Shown one piece after another: positions 1 to 11,290 of a stretch of 64,000 nucleotides of DNA. The position numbers and the translations under genes are program-made. A model generated the notes under the pieces. It did not search any database and was not told the origin of the DNA. It worked only from the letters and a program-made list of their open reading frames with translations. This DNA is from Diphasiastrum complanatum. Taxonomy: Eukaryota; Streptophyta; Lycopodiopsida; Lycopodiales; Lycopodiaceae. The stretch covers positions 14,734,719 to 14,798,718 of the forward strand of contig CM055100.1 of the NCBI GenBank assembly GCA_029204225.1. Direction: 5' to 3'. The stretch's first letter is position 1. Every line of letters starts with the position of its first letter.

Positions 1-930
1 TTCACTTTGCCCCTCTTAATATCCTCCTTCTTCTTGCGGCAATCTCTTGCCCAATGTCCAGACTTTTGGCAATAGAAACAATTGTCTTTCTTCTTCTTGC
101 CTGATGTGGATCCTTGATTGTCATCCTCCACATTCGACTTCTTGGATTGCTTCTTTATTTATGCTTCTCTTTGGCTAGCATTACTTGATCTTCCGATGTG
201 GGAAGTCAAGGTTTTACCACTTCACGCCTTTGTTCCTCATGTAGGATGATGTCATGAAGATTTTCAAATGTTGGTAGCCTCTCCCTCGAAGCAATGCCAC
301 TTGCAAAGATTTGGAAGCTTTCAGATAGACCATTCATAGCTGTGTGGACTAGCTCAACATCTCTTATTGGCTCTCCAATAGTTGTCAACCGGTCTCGTAA
401 TTTCTTTATTCGTGTGAAATAGGACCCTACACCCTCATTCTCTTCCATGCGAACACTTATGAGTCTAGCAGTAGTTGAATATTGCTTGGGCACTCAGACC
501 TATGGTGTCAGTTCTTCAAAAAACATCTATTGTGGAGAGAGAATGATGTTTTTCTCTCTTAAACCCTGGCTATCAAGAATTCGATCTTCTTAGCTTTCTC
601 ATATCCTTCCCAGGGATTTTGTTAGCAAACTCTTGCTCCTCATAGGTCGCCCTTCTTCAGGCTTTGTGCTAGAACTGACCGCTCATCAATTGGTGTTGTA
701 ATCATTGCACACCATCTGAATTTCTATCATACATTTGCTTTCATGAAAAAAAAACTCAAAATATTGAAAGTTTCATGAATCAGCTCCAAAGTCAGGCCAA
801 TTGATCATCCTAAGAGCTCAATTCTCTCAATGTACATTGTCTGATTTGCTTGCTTGACCAACCGTGAAAACGATTCCTCGAACTCTCCCATAATTTGGCT
901 TTCAGCTAACATCAAACTGCACCACTCCCA
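1..930 (-). pseudogene. Ty1/copia gag remnant
   Basis: Minus-strand gag of a Ty1/copia retrotransposon. The clearest part (206-493) is 95 residues of a UBN2-type gag domain, with the typical stretch VRMEENEGVGSYFTRIKKLR. Further 3' on the minus strand (positions 80-39) lies a CCHC zinc knuckle, CFYCQKSGHWARDC, which binds element RNA in this family. The part between 505 and 930 corresponds to the gag N-terminus and leader but has stops in every frame. A primer-binding site lies just upstream at 932-943, so this is the 5' end of an element whose protease, integrase and RT lie off the left edge. Clearly decayed. Confidence 0.8.
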
Positions 931-931
931 G

Positions 932-943
932 GCTCTGATACCA
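932..943 (-). other. Retrotransposon primer-binding site (initiator Met tRNA type)
   Basis: The minus strand reads TGGTATCAGAGC, the standard copia primer-binding site complementary to the 3' end of initiator methionine tRNA. It sits immediately inside the LTR that begins at 944 and upstream of the gag remnant, in the right order for a minus-strand element. Confidence 0.85.
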
Positions 944-1400
944 TGTCAAGGATCTTACTGGCAGTATAGTTAGCTAATTTGCAAGCAATCTAACGTCAAT
1001 CAGATAAGCAGTAAAGAGAGGTCACAGACCAACCCAAGAGAACACTTCTAAACTGTATTAACAAAAGAGATTGAAAGGTACATATACACAGTCTATTTTT
1101 TGTGGGGTACTACTGCTTGGCAGTTCAGTCCCCGTTACGGGACGCGTGTCCCAACTTACACTACGTGTGCCGTTAAGCTGGCACTCATGCACACTATTAC
1201 AAAAGCAGTAAAAAGCTCAAAATCACTGCTAAACACGGAAAGTCATGAACTGTAAGAGAAACTCGGGCTTACTTATTCTAGCAAGTGGTATGCTTTATGG
1301 AGCTTTACAGTTTTGTATTTTACTTTTCAGCTATATTGTACCTTGTTGGTTTATGAATAAAGGCTTCAAAGGGTTTAGTCTTGCTTTGTCAAGAGGAACT
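944..1400 (-). mobile_element. 5' LTR of minus-strand copia element (far end approximate)
   Basis: The LTR edge is set by the PBS: the plus strand starts TGTCAAGG at 944, so the minus-strand LTR ends in ...TTGACA. The outer end is not resolved because no second LTR copy is in the window; 1400 is a guess placed before the CT array. Confidence 0.45.
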
Positions 1401-1406
1401 ATGTGA

Positions 1407-2210
<804 letters not shown>

Positions 2211-3245
2211 CTTTCTCCAAGGAGTTATAGAACATAGACATCAATGGTGCCAAATGATGAAAACTTGTTACAAAGACAACATCATGATACATGACCAAGT
2301 AGATTAATGACACAAATGAGACATCATCCATATGGGAGAGACTATTCAGAAAACCATTGCCAAGATACATGAGCAACAAGGTTAATGACACAAATGAGAC
2401 CTCTAAAGTCTATAAAATGACAAAGATGAGCTCTGGGTCTGAGCTCATTTCTCCAAGCAGATATTAATTCACATGGATATTCATTGGATCGATTGATGAT
2501 AGCAGGCAAAGCGAAAGTATGAAAAAGCTGCACCTGGGTGAGTACCTTTCAAAACATACAATGCAGATGAAAAGTACAATGCTACATAGCAAATGAAGAC
2601 AAAGACAATGGAAGAAAATGTTTTGGATCAACGAGATGTTTAATCAATCATGCCCACAAACAAGTACCAGCACGATCTCCTTTCTCCAACAAGTTACAGA
2701 AGATAGACATCAATAGCGCCAAAATGATGGAAACTTACTAGGACAAGGCAGCACCAAGATATATGAACAAAATTATTGTCACAAATGAGTCATTAGATGT
2801 CTACAAAATGACAAGATGATCTCTAGGCTAAACTCATTAGGTTGAGCTCATCTCTCCAAGCGCATAATAACACGGATGAAAACTCGCTGGAATTGATGGC
2901 AGCAAGTAATATGGAAGTATGAGAAAGGAGCTGCACCTGGGTATCTTCTAGAACATAGAAATCAAAGTCAAATATGATGCTACAAAACAAAAGAAGAGAA
3001 AATAAATTGAAGAAAACACATAGATCAACAAGATGTTGAAATCACTAACACAACCTCCTTTCTCCAAGGGCTTAGAAGTCATAAAATTAAATAGAGCTAG
3101 ATGGCTCTAAATGATTGAAAATTAATGAGAAAGTCGTTCCCCAAATGTACATGAAACAACGAGATCAATGAATTAGCTCAATCATCATGAGATTAAACAT
3201 CATGAGCTCTAGGTCAAGCTCAACAGCCCGAACGCTCCGAGGAAG
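2211..3245. repeat. Degenerate tandem repeat, three worn units of ~380-470 bp
   Basis: The anchor CTTTCTCCAA recurs at 2211, 2680 and 3058. Each anchor is followed by related text: a GAAGATAGACATCAAT-like stretch, a GATGGAAACTT-like stretch, ACACAAATGAG, and GAGCTCATCTCTCCAAGC. A second anchor, GCTGCACCTGGGT, occurs at 2527 and 2930. Unit 3 is shortest. Indels and substitutions are frequent, so the duplication is old. No coding function is visible. Confidence 0.7.
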
Positions 3246-3830
3246 TCATGGGCTGGCGTGTATGAAAACCACATCCACAGAACGATTTCGTGATGGTCAG
3301 AAACAACATAACCAGTCTACACAAAGTTTTCGGCCCTTGTGTAATTAGTAACAATGCACTTTCCGACCCTTGCGCAAGTAATAATACAACGTCTTATGAC
3401 AGATGTATACATAGCGGTATGAATCTTTATGGCATTCAAATTTCAACCCAACTCTCAAAATTGCCAAACTAATACCTTGTGAAACCCCTTTGGTTTTGAT
3501 TTTTACGGCATAGAAATTTTCATCTTATAAAAACTTTACTGCCATAAAAAGACTAGAGACAAGACAGCCCGTGGGAGTCAGAGATTGTGGTCGTAACCAA
3601 CAAGCTGCTACGCGGCTTGCCCATCTTCTGCGTACAGGAGCTGGTGCTTCTGCGATCCATCCATCTGCCTGTGCTCTATTGTTTGTTGTTGAACCAAGCT
3701 TGTTGAAGTATTCCTTTAAGTTGACTTCAGAGATATGGCATGACTCATGGTAGCTTAACGCCGGAGGTTTGGTGGGATCTCCGCCAGAAAAGGATCTGGA
3801 GATGCCTGCAATTATTGCAATCCTTGTTGG
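3246..3830. other. Intergenic, upstream of the NHL gene
   Basis: Short open frames occur on both strands (one of 113 codons on the minus strand), but none has recognisable motifs. Probably intergenic DNA and promoter of the gene at 4054. Confidence 0.5.
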
Positions 3831-3831
3831 G

Positions 3832-3841
3832 TATATATATG
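3832..3841 (+). promoter_or_regulatory. Possible TATA box of the NHL/LEA_2 gene
   Basis: TATATATATG lies about 215 bases before the ATG at 4054. With a start site some 30 bases downstream this gives a leader of roughly 185 bases, reasonable for a plant gene. No other TATA-like run lies closer to the ATG. Predicted from sequence alone. Confidence 0.4.
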
Positions 3842-4053
3842 TGCCTATAAAGTCGATACTGGACAATTAGTAGTGAACTTTCAGCAGTCATGCAAACTGT
3901 TGTTTAGTTGTTGGGTTAACCGAAAGAAGCCAATGTTGCTCAGATCAAACAGCTTTCGCTTCCACTAGTTGGAATACAGTATTTCCTATATTAAAGTACA
4001 CTGTACAATCAGTCCAGGGTCTAAGTTTACAGTTCTACATATTCGCACACCAT

Positions 4054-4671
4054 ATGAGGTGGTACAGTTTCGGTTGCTGTTTCACAGGGTTTATGATAAT
4101 TATTGTTCTGGGTATCATATCGATACCTGTAGTAATTGTCGTTGAGAGATTTTATGGAGTTCGAGATCTGGGATACTTGTTAGAGGATGTTCGATTTTCT
4201 GCATTAAACTTGACTTCCTCGTCTAATTCCACGCAGCTGAATGGCGAAATTGATTTCACCGTCCGAATCAGCAATCCCAGCCTAGGAACCGGAATCTACT
4301 TCAAAAGAATTTCCATGGAAACCTCTTACAATGGCATCATACTGGGAGACTGTTTCATACCGCCCTTCTACTTGGGCCATAAGACCAGACTAACGCAGCA
4401 GCTCAATTTAACTACGAATGTTGTTCTGGATGCCATGCAGGCGGCGAGTCTGAGATCCGCCATAGCCGGGAATGCGATCAGGCTTTATGTGGATGTAGTT
4501 GTAGAACTGAAATGCAAATTTGGATCAGAAAAGTGCACTACAGTGTCAACAAGTGATACTTGCAACAACGTGGAGGTCAGCCCACCTTCATCACCAGGAG
4601 GAAGTCACCTTCTCAACAAATGCAGCATGAAGTTGGGAATTACGGATCTATACAACAACAGTAATGACTGA
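4054..4671 (+). CDS. NHL / LEA_2-type membrane-anchored protein (NDR1/HIN1-like)
   Basis: Intronless 205-residue protein. Residues ~8-30 form one strongly hydrophobic membrane anchor (GFMIIIVLGIISIPVVIVV) preceded by a short basic, cysteine-containing N-terminus. The rest matches the LEA_2 (WHy-like) fold of NDR1/HIN1-like proteins: the conserved beta-strand segment FTVRISNPSLG at ~residues 67-77, followed by alternating strands. Several N-linked glycosylation sequons (NLT, NST, NPS-type) suit an outward-facing domain. Known members sit in the plasma membrane and act in defence or stress responses; the exact role here is not deducible. Length is typical (~200-230 aa). The first in-frame ATG is used. 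A serine/proline-rich patch (~172-182) precedes the C-terminus. No neighbour appears co-regulated. Confidence 0.85.
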   Translation: MRWYSFGCCFTGFMIIIVLGIISIPVVIVVERFYGVRDLGYLLEDVRFSALNLTSSSNSTQLNGEIDFTVRISNPSLGTGIYFKRISMETSYNGIILGDCFIPPFYLGHKTRLTQQLNLTTNVVLDAMQAASLRSAIAGNAIRLYVDVVVELKCKFGSEKCTTVSTSDTCNNVEVSPPSSPGGSHLLNKCSMKLGITDLYNNSND

Positions 4672-4879
4672 GAATCTGATTGCCTTAGTTTGAAAATTCT
4701 GTACAGTTGATTTGATCATAATGTGCAAGCGTTCGTTAATAAGGTCTGATCTGCACGCCACAATTCCAGTTTTGCAGATCACTTCAGTCTTCGATCTACC
4801 ATCCCCGTCTTGCACAGTTACCAAGATTGCAGTTTGCAAGGCTGCCATGCCCTTCAAAAGCATTCATGGCTTTCAAATG

Positions 4880-4885
4880 AATAAA
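4880..4885 (+). terminator. Poly(A) signal AATAAA of the NHL gene
   Basis: AATAAA 209 bases after the stop codon at 4671, followed by a T-rich tract. Good candidate for the near-upstream polyadenylation element of the NHL/LEA_2 transcript. Confidence 0.5.
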
Positions 4886-5170
4886 CATTTTTCCTTGTCT
4901 AAAATCAAATTTATTTTCTATTTTTTTTTAGCTTTGTGATGCTTAAGGCAAAGCTTCTAGTGACGTGTACATCACCTTGTTTTTTTTAAAAGGAAAAGGT
5001 TGATCCTCCTAAGGAGAAATGGTGAAGAAAATATTTTACATCAAATTGCTTTTGCACGCACTTTTCAATTTTGAAATTTGCTTGTAGAGCATTTTTATTA
5101 TTTTTAACACACCTTTCACCCAAAAGGTGCCTCTACAAAAAATTTAAAGGGATGTCTAGGTGCATCCTTC
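4886..5170. other. No gene seen
   Basis: AT-rich intergenic DNA downstream of the NHL gene. No conserved motif. Confidence 0.5.
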
Positions 5171-5252
5171 AATACCTAGGATGAATTTAGAGTTGCTATA
5201 AAATACGATACAATACCTAGGATGAATTTAGAGTTGCTATAAAATAGGATAC
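5171..5252. repeat. 41-bp direct tandem duplication
   Basis: Two adjacent copies of a 41-base unit start at 5171 and 5212. Both begin AATACCTAGGATGAATTTAG and differ at about one base, so this is a recent slip duplication. Confidence 0.9.
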
Positions 5253-5568
5253 GTGGGAGCTTATTCTCCAATATTTCTTATTTTTCTTTGCTAAGTTGGC
5301 ATTAAAAATTGAATATTTTCCATGTTAGATAATTTCATGTGGCCACGCGCTCAATATACACAAATCTAAGCTTGACCCATCATGGATGTAAATGTAAACG
5401 TTCTATATATATATATTAAAGCCATTGCTATAGCAAATACCATTCTAAAAAATAGATGTCCTTCAATTAAAAAAGGTGATAAAAAATAAGATTTTACATG
5501 AAAGTCAAAAAATTTAGAGCTAAAGATCAAAGGGCATAATTAGATCTTTGTGATCTGATTTTTCCACA

Positions 5569-5580
5569 TGGTATCAGAGC
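5569..5580 (+). other. Orphan copia primer-binding site
   Basis: TGGTATCAGAGC on the plus strand, preceded by ...CCACA as expected at an LTR end. No gag follows, so it marks the 5' end of a gutted plus-strand LTR element. The LTR start is not resolvable. Confidence 0.7.
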
Positions 5581-6055
5581 TTTGTTGTAGGCTATATTTG
5601 GAGGAGAATCCAATTCTAGTGAGTGATTTGGAAGCGCCATCAATTTTAGAGTGTGCTAGAGTGATTTCCTTGTCAAAATCAAGCAGTTTCAAGTATAGAA
5701 TGGGGATCTTTGTGATCCAAAGCTTAATTTAGGTCAAAATACTTGTAGTAGGCCGATTTCTCTCCCCACTTGTTGGATTGTGGCAAGTTAGTCTCTTTAG
5801 TTAAGCGGTCTATTCCTAGCAACATATGTAAGGAAATAACAACCATTCAATCACAATAGACTTAACTGCTCCTAATTAACCGAAGAGTTTAGGCTGAAAA
5901 TAGTACACAAGCATTCCTTGACTACAATCTGTAAAGGTAAGCAAATTGCTCATAAGTAAGCAATTACTGAATGAAAATGCCTATGGGATGTACATAATCT
6001 CAAATATGCACTGGAGAAAAGAAAGTTAGAGTTCAAATAAGATATCTAAATCCTT
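5581..6055. other. Non-coding remnant after the orphan PBS
   Basis: AT-rich sequence without a usable frame, between the orphan PBS and the long inverted repeat. Probably retroelement leader DNA. Confidence 0.4.
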
Positions 6056-7216
6056 GACTCTCCCAATTGATCAAGAATTACTCATTATCTTAATAATCCT
6101 CACATTCCCTTATATTCTTTTAATGTCCACTAAGTATCCATTTATGATTCTTCAATCGTAACATTTAGAATCTTATGATTCGTCAATCATAATTTACAGG
6201 ATTCCAAAAAATCATAATCATTAAAAGATACTGGAGTATATGTACAGCATACCAATCAAGAAATATAAGAAACATTTTGAAATCTTTTCTACAAGGAAAA
6301 TTGTTGGATTCCAAGAATATTCTTCCAACTCGATTCTTAACTGAATTATGAGTTCCAAATTCTACAATCAACCAAGTAATTAAAGACCATTATAACATCC
6401 GTCTTTAACAATATAAACTTTATACAATCACCTAGAACAATATCTAGATATTACAAAGTTCTGCCGAATTCCAACTGAATTCAATGGTTATCCTTGATAT
6501 TAATTAGACTTTGTCATCCAATATGAGCTCACTAGGATTCACGCAATAACTTAGGATATTCCTCATTCAGAAAATATTCTATATCAAGAATCTCCGATAT
6601 TTTATGCACAAAACTCTCATAGATGAATCCTGATGACTCACAAATCATGTGTCTTACAAGCAATATAGATCAAAATAAACAATTTCTGGTGAATTCTCTT
6701 CACACTACTTATTTAGCCAATTAACTTCTAAACAAAAGTAATCCAATTACTCAAGTCAATTGTAAATTATTCAGAAATCTTAAATGTCTAGGTGTAGAAT
6801 TCTTAATTATACTAGTATAACACCACATTTAGATCCTTTTCTAAACCATCAATAAGTTAATGAGTTATCCTTTCATAGAAAGACCATTAACATGCAAGTA
6901 ACTATTTCGCACATTACTTGTTCATATGTCTATGCACTCTGACTAGTTTAAGTATGCGATATAAACTCAGCACATAGGAAACACATAGCAGATCCACAAG
7001 ATTAAGATGTACATAAGCAACATATCCAACTATGTTCCTATACATAAACATAGGCTATAACCTGGCAGATATCCATAATCCGCATATGTTACTCACATAA
7101 ACTCACTGAGAATCTTGCAACTCATCTAAAAACAAACTCTATTTCTCATGAGTAAATAACATATCTGGGAAATCTCTCTGACAAGTTTTCGAACCATCTA
7201 ACTCTTATTAACAAAA
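6056..7216 (-). repeat. 1.16-kb dispersed repeat, inverted partner of 41381-42560
   Basis: The reverse complement matches 41381-42560 across its whole length with few differences. Examples: the plus-strand word GTCAATTGTAAATTATTCA region here against the TGAATAATTTACAATTGAC region there, and ends at GACTCTCCCAATTGATCAAG against CTTGATCAATTGGGAGAGTC. The match stops abruptly at both ends. It is AT-rich with no long frame, and is best explained as non-coding internal DNA of an LTR element or LARD, because a PBS-like site precedes the other copy at 39520. Confidence 0.85.
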
Positions 7217-7677
7217 AAGTTGTTCAGGAGCTGGGCAGCAACATGGATGGAAGGCTCAGTGATGGCATCTAGGAGGTATTTGTCATTGGTCCAGTGCAGA
7301 TCGTTGGTTAGGTCGATGTAAGGCTTTATGGCCTATTTGGCCTACTTATGATTGGGTGAGGCTTGTGTACCTGACATTATACCTATGGCAGCAAGGGCGG
7401 CCTCAGTGACGCGCACCTTGTGTGTTGCTCCCTGAAATGTGATATAAAATTTGGATTTCTCTTCCTTCCACGTATTGAAGGCAAGAGTGATGAAATTCAT
7501 GTTGATTTTGCCAGAAAAGGCTCTCTCATGAATACTCATTGCAGTAAGCAGAGGCTCCGCAAGGGTCATCCACTGAGTGACCGTGCTTGTGCTAGGAAGT
7601 ATCATGATGTCCGTTGCAAATGGGACATCACGATGGATAGTATAACGCAGAGACTAGGAAGTATCGGTGGAAGACAT
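7216..7677 (-). pseudogene. Degenerate coding remnant, family not recognised
   Basis: From a minus-strand ATG at 7677 one frame runs through to about 7216 with only a few stops. The longest clean part (7605-7342, 87 codons) includes TVTQWMTLAEPLLTAMSIHE and a lysine-rich segment NTWKEEKSKFYITFQGATHK. Length and position next to gypsy debris suggest a retroelement gag-like or accessory protein, but I cannot assign a family. The stops argue that it is dead. Confidence 0.35.
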
Positions 7678-7917
7678 GATGATCAAAAATGAAAGGTAAA
7701 ACGTGCCAAAGTATATTGGAAAGCAGTTTAGGAAGTTTGGAAGGCTTTGGTCGCGAGAAAAATTTGCAAGAGCTTCGCTAGCACAAGTGAGGAATGAATC
7801 GAATTCAGCCAACTTATAGGTAAATTTGGTGGGTCCATTACACTGAATACTAGTTTGGCTGATCAATTCTGAACCAAAACTTGCAGGCATGTACAGTACT
7901 GTGAAAATAGTCTATAA

Positions 7918-8262
7918 AAATCTCGGCGAAGGTTACTGGGGATCTGAACCTATCAAGCGAACATTTTTCAGGGCTGGCGAAGAATGAACCTTCGCCCAGG
8001 AGAGTCCTTCACCCAAGTACTGTCATAAATGCATTTTTCCAAAATCTGAACCTATGGCCAACCTAATTTTGACATTTTAAGACCATCTAGCATGTCAGCA
8101 AAGTTTCATAATGAGAGTAAGGTGCTCGACGAAGGTTCCCAAAATGGCATATTACTAATCATTCGCCTAGCTCCAAAAATGGATTTTTATTGAAAAAGAA
8201 CCTTCGTCCACCTCAAATTAGATAAATCTGAAGTGGATGTATAGTCTGAGAGCTCAGCGAAG
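7918..8262. repeat. Cluster of alternating GCGAAGGTT / AACCTTCGC motifs
   Basis: Copies or near-copies of GGCGAAGGTTC in both orientations occur near 7922, 7977-7999 (GGCGAAGAATGAACCTTCGCC forms a short inverted pair), 8129, 8200 and 8254. The same word clusters at 36252-36392 in the leader of a gypsy element. The cluster lies just 3' of the gypsy integrase remnant, so it probably belongs to the same element family. Confidence 0.6.
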
Positions 8263-8431
8263 GTTTTTGATACTGTATAGGCCAAATATGACCAAAACAT
8301 GGATTTTCTAAGTCATTTTTCATCAAAAATATTGTTCTTCCTTTTTCCAATGTTGATGACTTTTCTGACTTTTGCTCATAAGCTGTTTCTCATTTTTTTT
8401 TAACTGTCTTTTTCACAAAAAATCTGAACAA

Positions 8432-9311
8432 TCAAATATTGAAAACAACAAATTGTTGATCTGGTAGAGCAGGCTGCCAAAACTTGCGTAATCGGCTGTC
8501 ATTCATCGGAGTATCAAATCGTTTTCCATCCAAGTGCTCAAGAATTATTGTGCCATAGTTCAGGATTTCCTTCACTTTATATGGGCCTTCACTGGTAACT
8601 TCAATTTTCCCTTGATCAGCTTGGTTTTGTACATCAATGTAAGATCTCCTGCTTTCAAATCCTTTTTGTGCAATCGACGATTGTGTCATGCCTTGCGGCG
8701 GGCTTTCTCTGCTGCTAATGCATGAACTGCCATCAATCGGGTTTCACATAATTTGTGCAATGCTTCATGACGTAGTTGTAAAGAGTTATCATCATTTAAC
8801 CGTTCTGTTGCCGCTATGCGTAAAGATGGGATTAAAAATTCAATCGGCATGACAACATCTTGACCATAGACTAGTTGAAAGGGTGTTTGATTTGTACTAT
8901 TTTTGTAAGCGGTTCTGAATGCCCATAATGCTGCATACAGTTTATGTTCCCAATTAGATCGACTTGCTGTCTTTGTCATGATGGTGCAGAGAATCTTATT
9001 GGAAGATTCAGCTTGGCCATTCCCTCTGGGATAGTAAGGAGTGCTAAATCTATGAATCACAAAAACATCTTCCAGTAAATACTTTATTGTTTGATTAAAA
9101 AAGTGTGTACCCCGGTCACTAACAATCTCGATCGGACATCCAAATCTGATTACAATATTTTCATAGAGAAACTTGGCCGTAGATTTTGCATCAGCAACTT
9201 TGACAGCTTTGGATTTAACCCACTTGGTCATATAATCAGTTGCTACAGTAATGTATCGGGCCTGAGATCCTTGCGCGGCAGGATGAATAGGACCAACATA
9301 ATCCGGTCCTC
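8432..9311 (-). pseudogene. Ty3/gypsy integrase remnant
   Basis: Minus-strand integrase core. After the D-P/Y-V-G-P-I-H-P-A segment (about 9300-9260) come VATDYMTKWVKSKA, then SDRGTHFFNQ (second catalytic Asp) and YYPRGNGQAESSNK (catalytic Glu), followed by TPFQLVYGQDVVMPIE. The C-terminal part (8432-8600) contains SEGPYKVKEILNYGTIILEH, without a chromodomain, which fits the Tat/Athila-like side of gypsy. Damage: a TGA near 9304 where Trp is expected before GPDYVGPI, an Arg-to-TGA change at 8686-8688, and a frameshift near 8600. RT and protease are missing: a copia fragment abuts at ~9311. Confidence 0.9.
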
Positions 9312-9730
9312 ATTTTTCAAACGGTGCTTGCAATAAATTGTCTTTGATGGACAGGTCACTGGTCTTTCTCCGCATTTCTTCTTGAAAAAGATGACCGATC
9401 ACCTTTTGAAGAGTGAGGTCGGGTTGTGTGGAGATCATCACGACAAAGTGTTCATACGACTTTGAAAGAGAAGAAAGCAAGGTTATAATGGCATCATCAT
9501 CTTGAATAGCACATCCTACAATTGAGAACTGATCCATTTAAGATTTGAAACTGTTGATGTGAGAAGTAATGGCAGTAGAATTCGACATGTTAAGAGTAAA
9601 GAACTTCCTTCTAGGATGTAATCTAGAGGTTGCATCATGAGTCTCATAGAGATTTGATAACAAATCTAATGCATCCTTAGAGGTTTTGCATGTTTTAACG
9701 TGGAATATTTGGGACCTTCCACTTGCCTTC
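9311..9730 (-). pseudogene. Ty1/copia gag (UBN2) fragment
   Basis: Minus-strand gag: LHPRRKFFTLNMSNSTAITS, a stop, then MDQFSIVGCAIQDDDAIITL and LTLQKVIGHLFQEEMRRK. This is the mid-to-late part of a UBN2 gag domain. It joins the gypsy integrase remnant directly at ~9311, marking an old insertion or deletion junction. Non-functional. Confidence 0.8.
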
Positions 9731-9813
9731 CTCTTTCATCATAGGTGAGCCACAAAGGCTTGGATTTGCTACATTGAGATCTTGAGTTTCCTCCTCTTGA
9801 AGCCTCAGCCCAT

Positions 9814-10104
9814 CTACATCAAAAGCTTGGACATGATGTGGATTTGAAGATGTTCCATCAAGTTGTCTTGTAGATCAAGCTTGAAGGTCTTCCCTTCATG
9901 AAATATCACATCTCTACTATATATAATTTTCTTACTATAAATTAGATCAACTCTATAAGCTTTACTTGATGAGCAATATCCAACAAATATCCCTTTTATG
10001 GAATTGGGATCATCCTTGGTTCTAACATCCAAGGGAACATGCACATAGCAAATGGATACAAATATCTTCAAATGACTTACATTTGACTTTTCTTTAAAGA
10101 GCAA
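9814..10104 (-). pseudogene. Ty1/copia integrase C-terminal fragment
   Basis: A 96-codon open piece with the post-integrase signature DPNSIKGIFVGYCSSSKAYR followed by YSRDVIFHEGKTFK. In an intact copia polyprotein this follows gag; here it lies upstream of a gag fragment, so the two belong to different or rearranged copies. Confidence 0.8.
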
Positions 10105-10304
10105 TTCATATTGTGTTTTACCATCAATGGCATTACAAGAAAATTTATTATAAGGCTAGCTAATACCCATTTTAAAGTTCTTTGGATGGAGAAAATTCCA
10201 TGTCATCATTTTTTAAATAATGACATGGAATTTTCATTCATCTCTCTCTCACACTTACCATTTACGTCTACCTGCCCATTCGGGTGTTCTTTGCCAAATA
10301 CCGC

Positions 10305-10455
<151 letters not shown>

Positions 10456-11020
10456 GATCGATCGATCGCGCTGGTTGTTTTGTTTTCTTTGGTTATATTT
10501 CACGTTCCTTCGTTGCGTGGAGCTGAAGACTTTGTTTGTTTTTTTCGTAGATTGTCGATTCCTCTCGCTCTCCTCCTTCCTCTCGTTCTCCTCCTTCAAC
10601 GATGGCAACAAATTTTCACGATCTCCCTTCCGTGCGAGCATTTGCTTCTGTGTAATCTCTGATGTTCCAACAAGGAGGAATTTGCCATTGTTTTTTATGC
10701 ATCTTCCCTCAGTTTCAACTCCCGTTTCCGATATTTTCAAATATGTTTTGAGAACCTGGGGTTTGAGTGTGGATTCGGGTTACTCGCCTCTGTTATCTTT
10801 GTCTTCCTTTGGATTGATCGATCGCATTGGTTCTTTCTCCTTCAGCTCGTCCCTACTGGTTCTTTCTCCTTCAGCTCATCCCTCGGAGCAGAGGTTTCGA
10901 CTTCATCCTTTTGGATGATAGTGAACGAGAGCTTTCATTGTTTAAGGATTGTTGCTCTTCTATTGCTTTGATCTAGATTTTGTGAATGTAGGTTGATCGG
11001 ATAAAGTAGGATCATAGGCT

Positions 11021-11290
11021 ATGGCAAGCACAAGAGCGCCAACAAGAGGTGGAACAAATAATAGTAATGTTGTTGGAGAGGATGAGGACCTAGGTATCAT
11101 TTTCGAAACTATCCCTGGATTGGAGGTTGTGAATAGCTTCTATAAAATGGAGATTCATGAAGATCTTTTGCGAGGAATTTATATTGATAGTGTTGAGAAG
11201 TCATTGGCCATTCAACAATGTGTTGTGCTTCCCATTATTCACTCAAGGGTGTTATTGTGCAGGCGCAATCAGGAACTACAAAAAATACTT
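11021..11290 (+). pseudogene. Broken copy of eIF4A-III (EIF4A3-type DEAD-box helicase), N-terminal part
   Basis: The frame from the ATG at 11021 carries the eIF4A-III N-terminus: IIFETIPGLEVVNSFYKMEI, then HEDLLRGIY, then a diverged Q-motif region (IDSVEKSLAIQQCVVLPII, where the family has a G-F-x-K-P-x-x-I-Q core). Motif I (AQSGTGKT in the family) appears only after a shift to the +2 frame as VIVQAQSGTTKNTW, so there is a frameshift and the GKT lysine context is lost. No later motif (DEAD, SAT, HRIGR) follows. The stretch from ~10460 to 11020 resembles a retained 5' leader. eIF4A-III is a core exon-junction-complex protein; this copy cannot make it. Confidence 0.75.

Noticed and set aside
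3525-3866. 113-codon minus-strand frame upstream of the NHL gene
   Set aside because: It overlaps the presumed promoter. No motif; the C-terminal half is antisense to other short frames.
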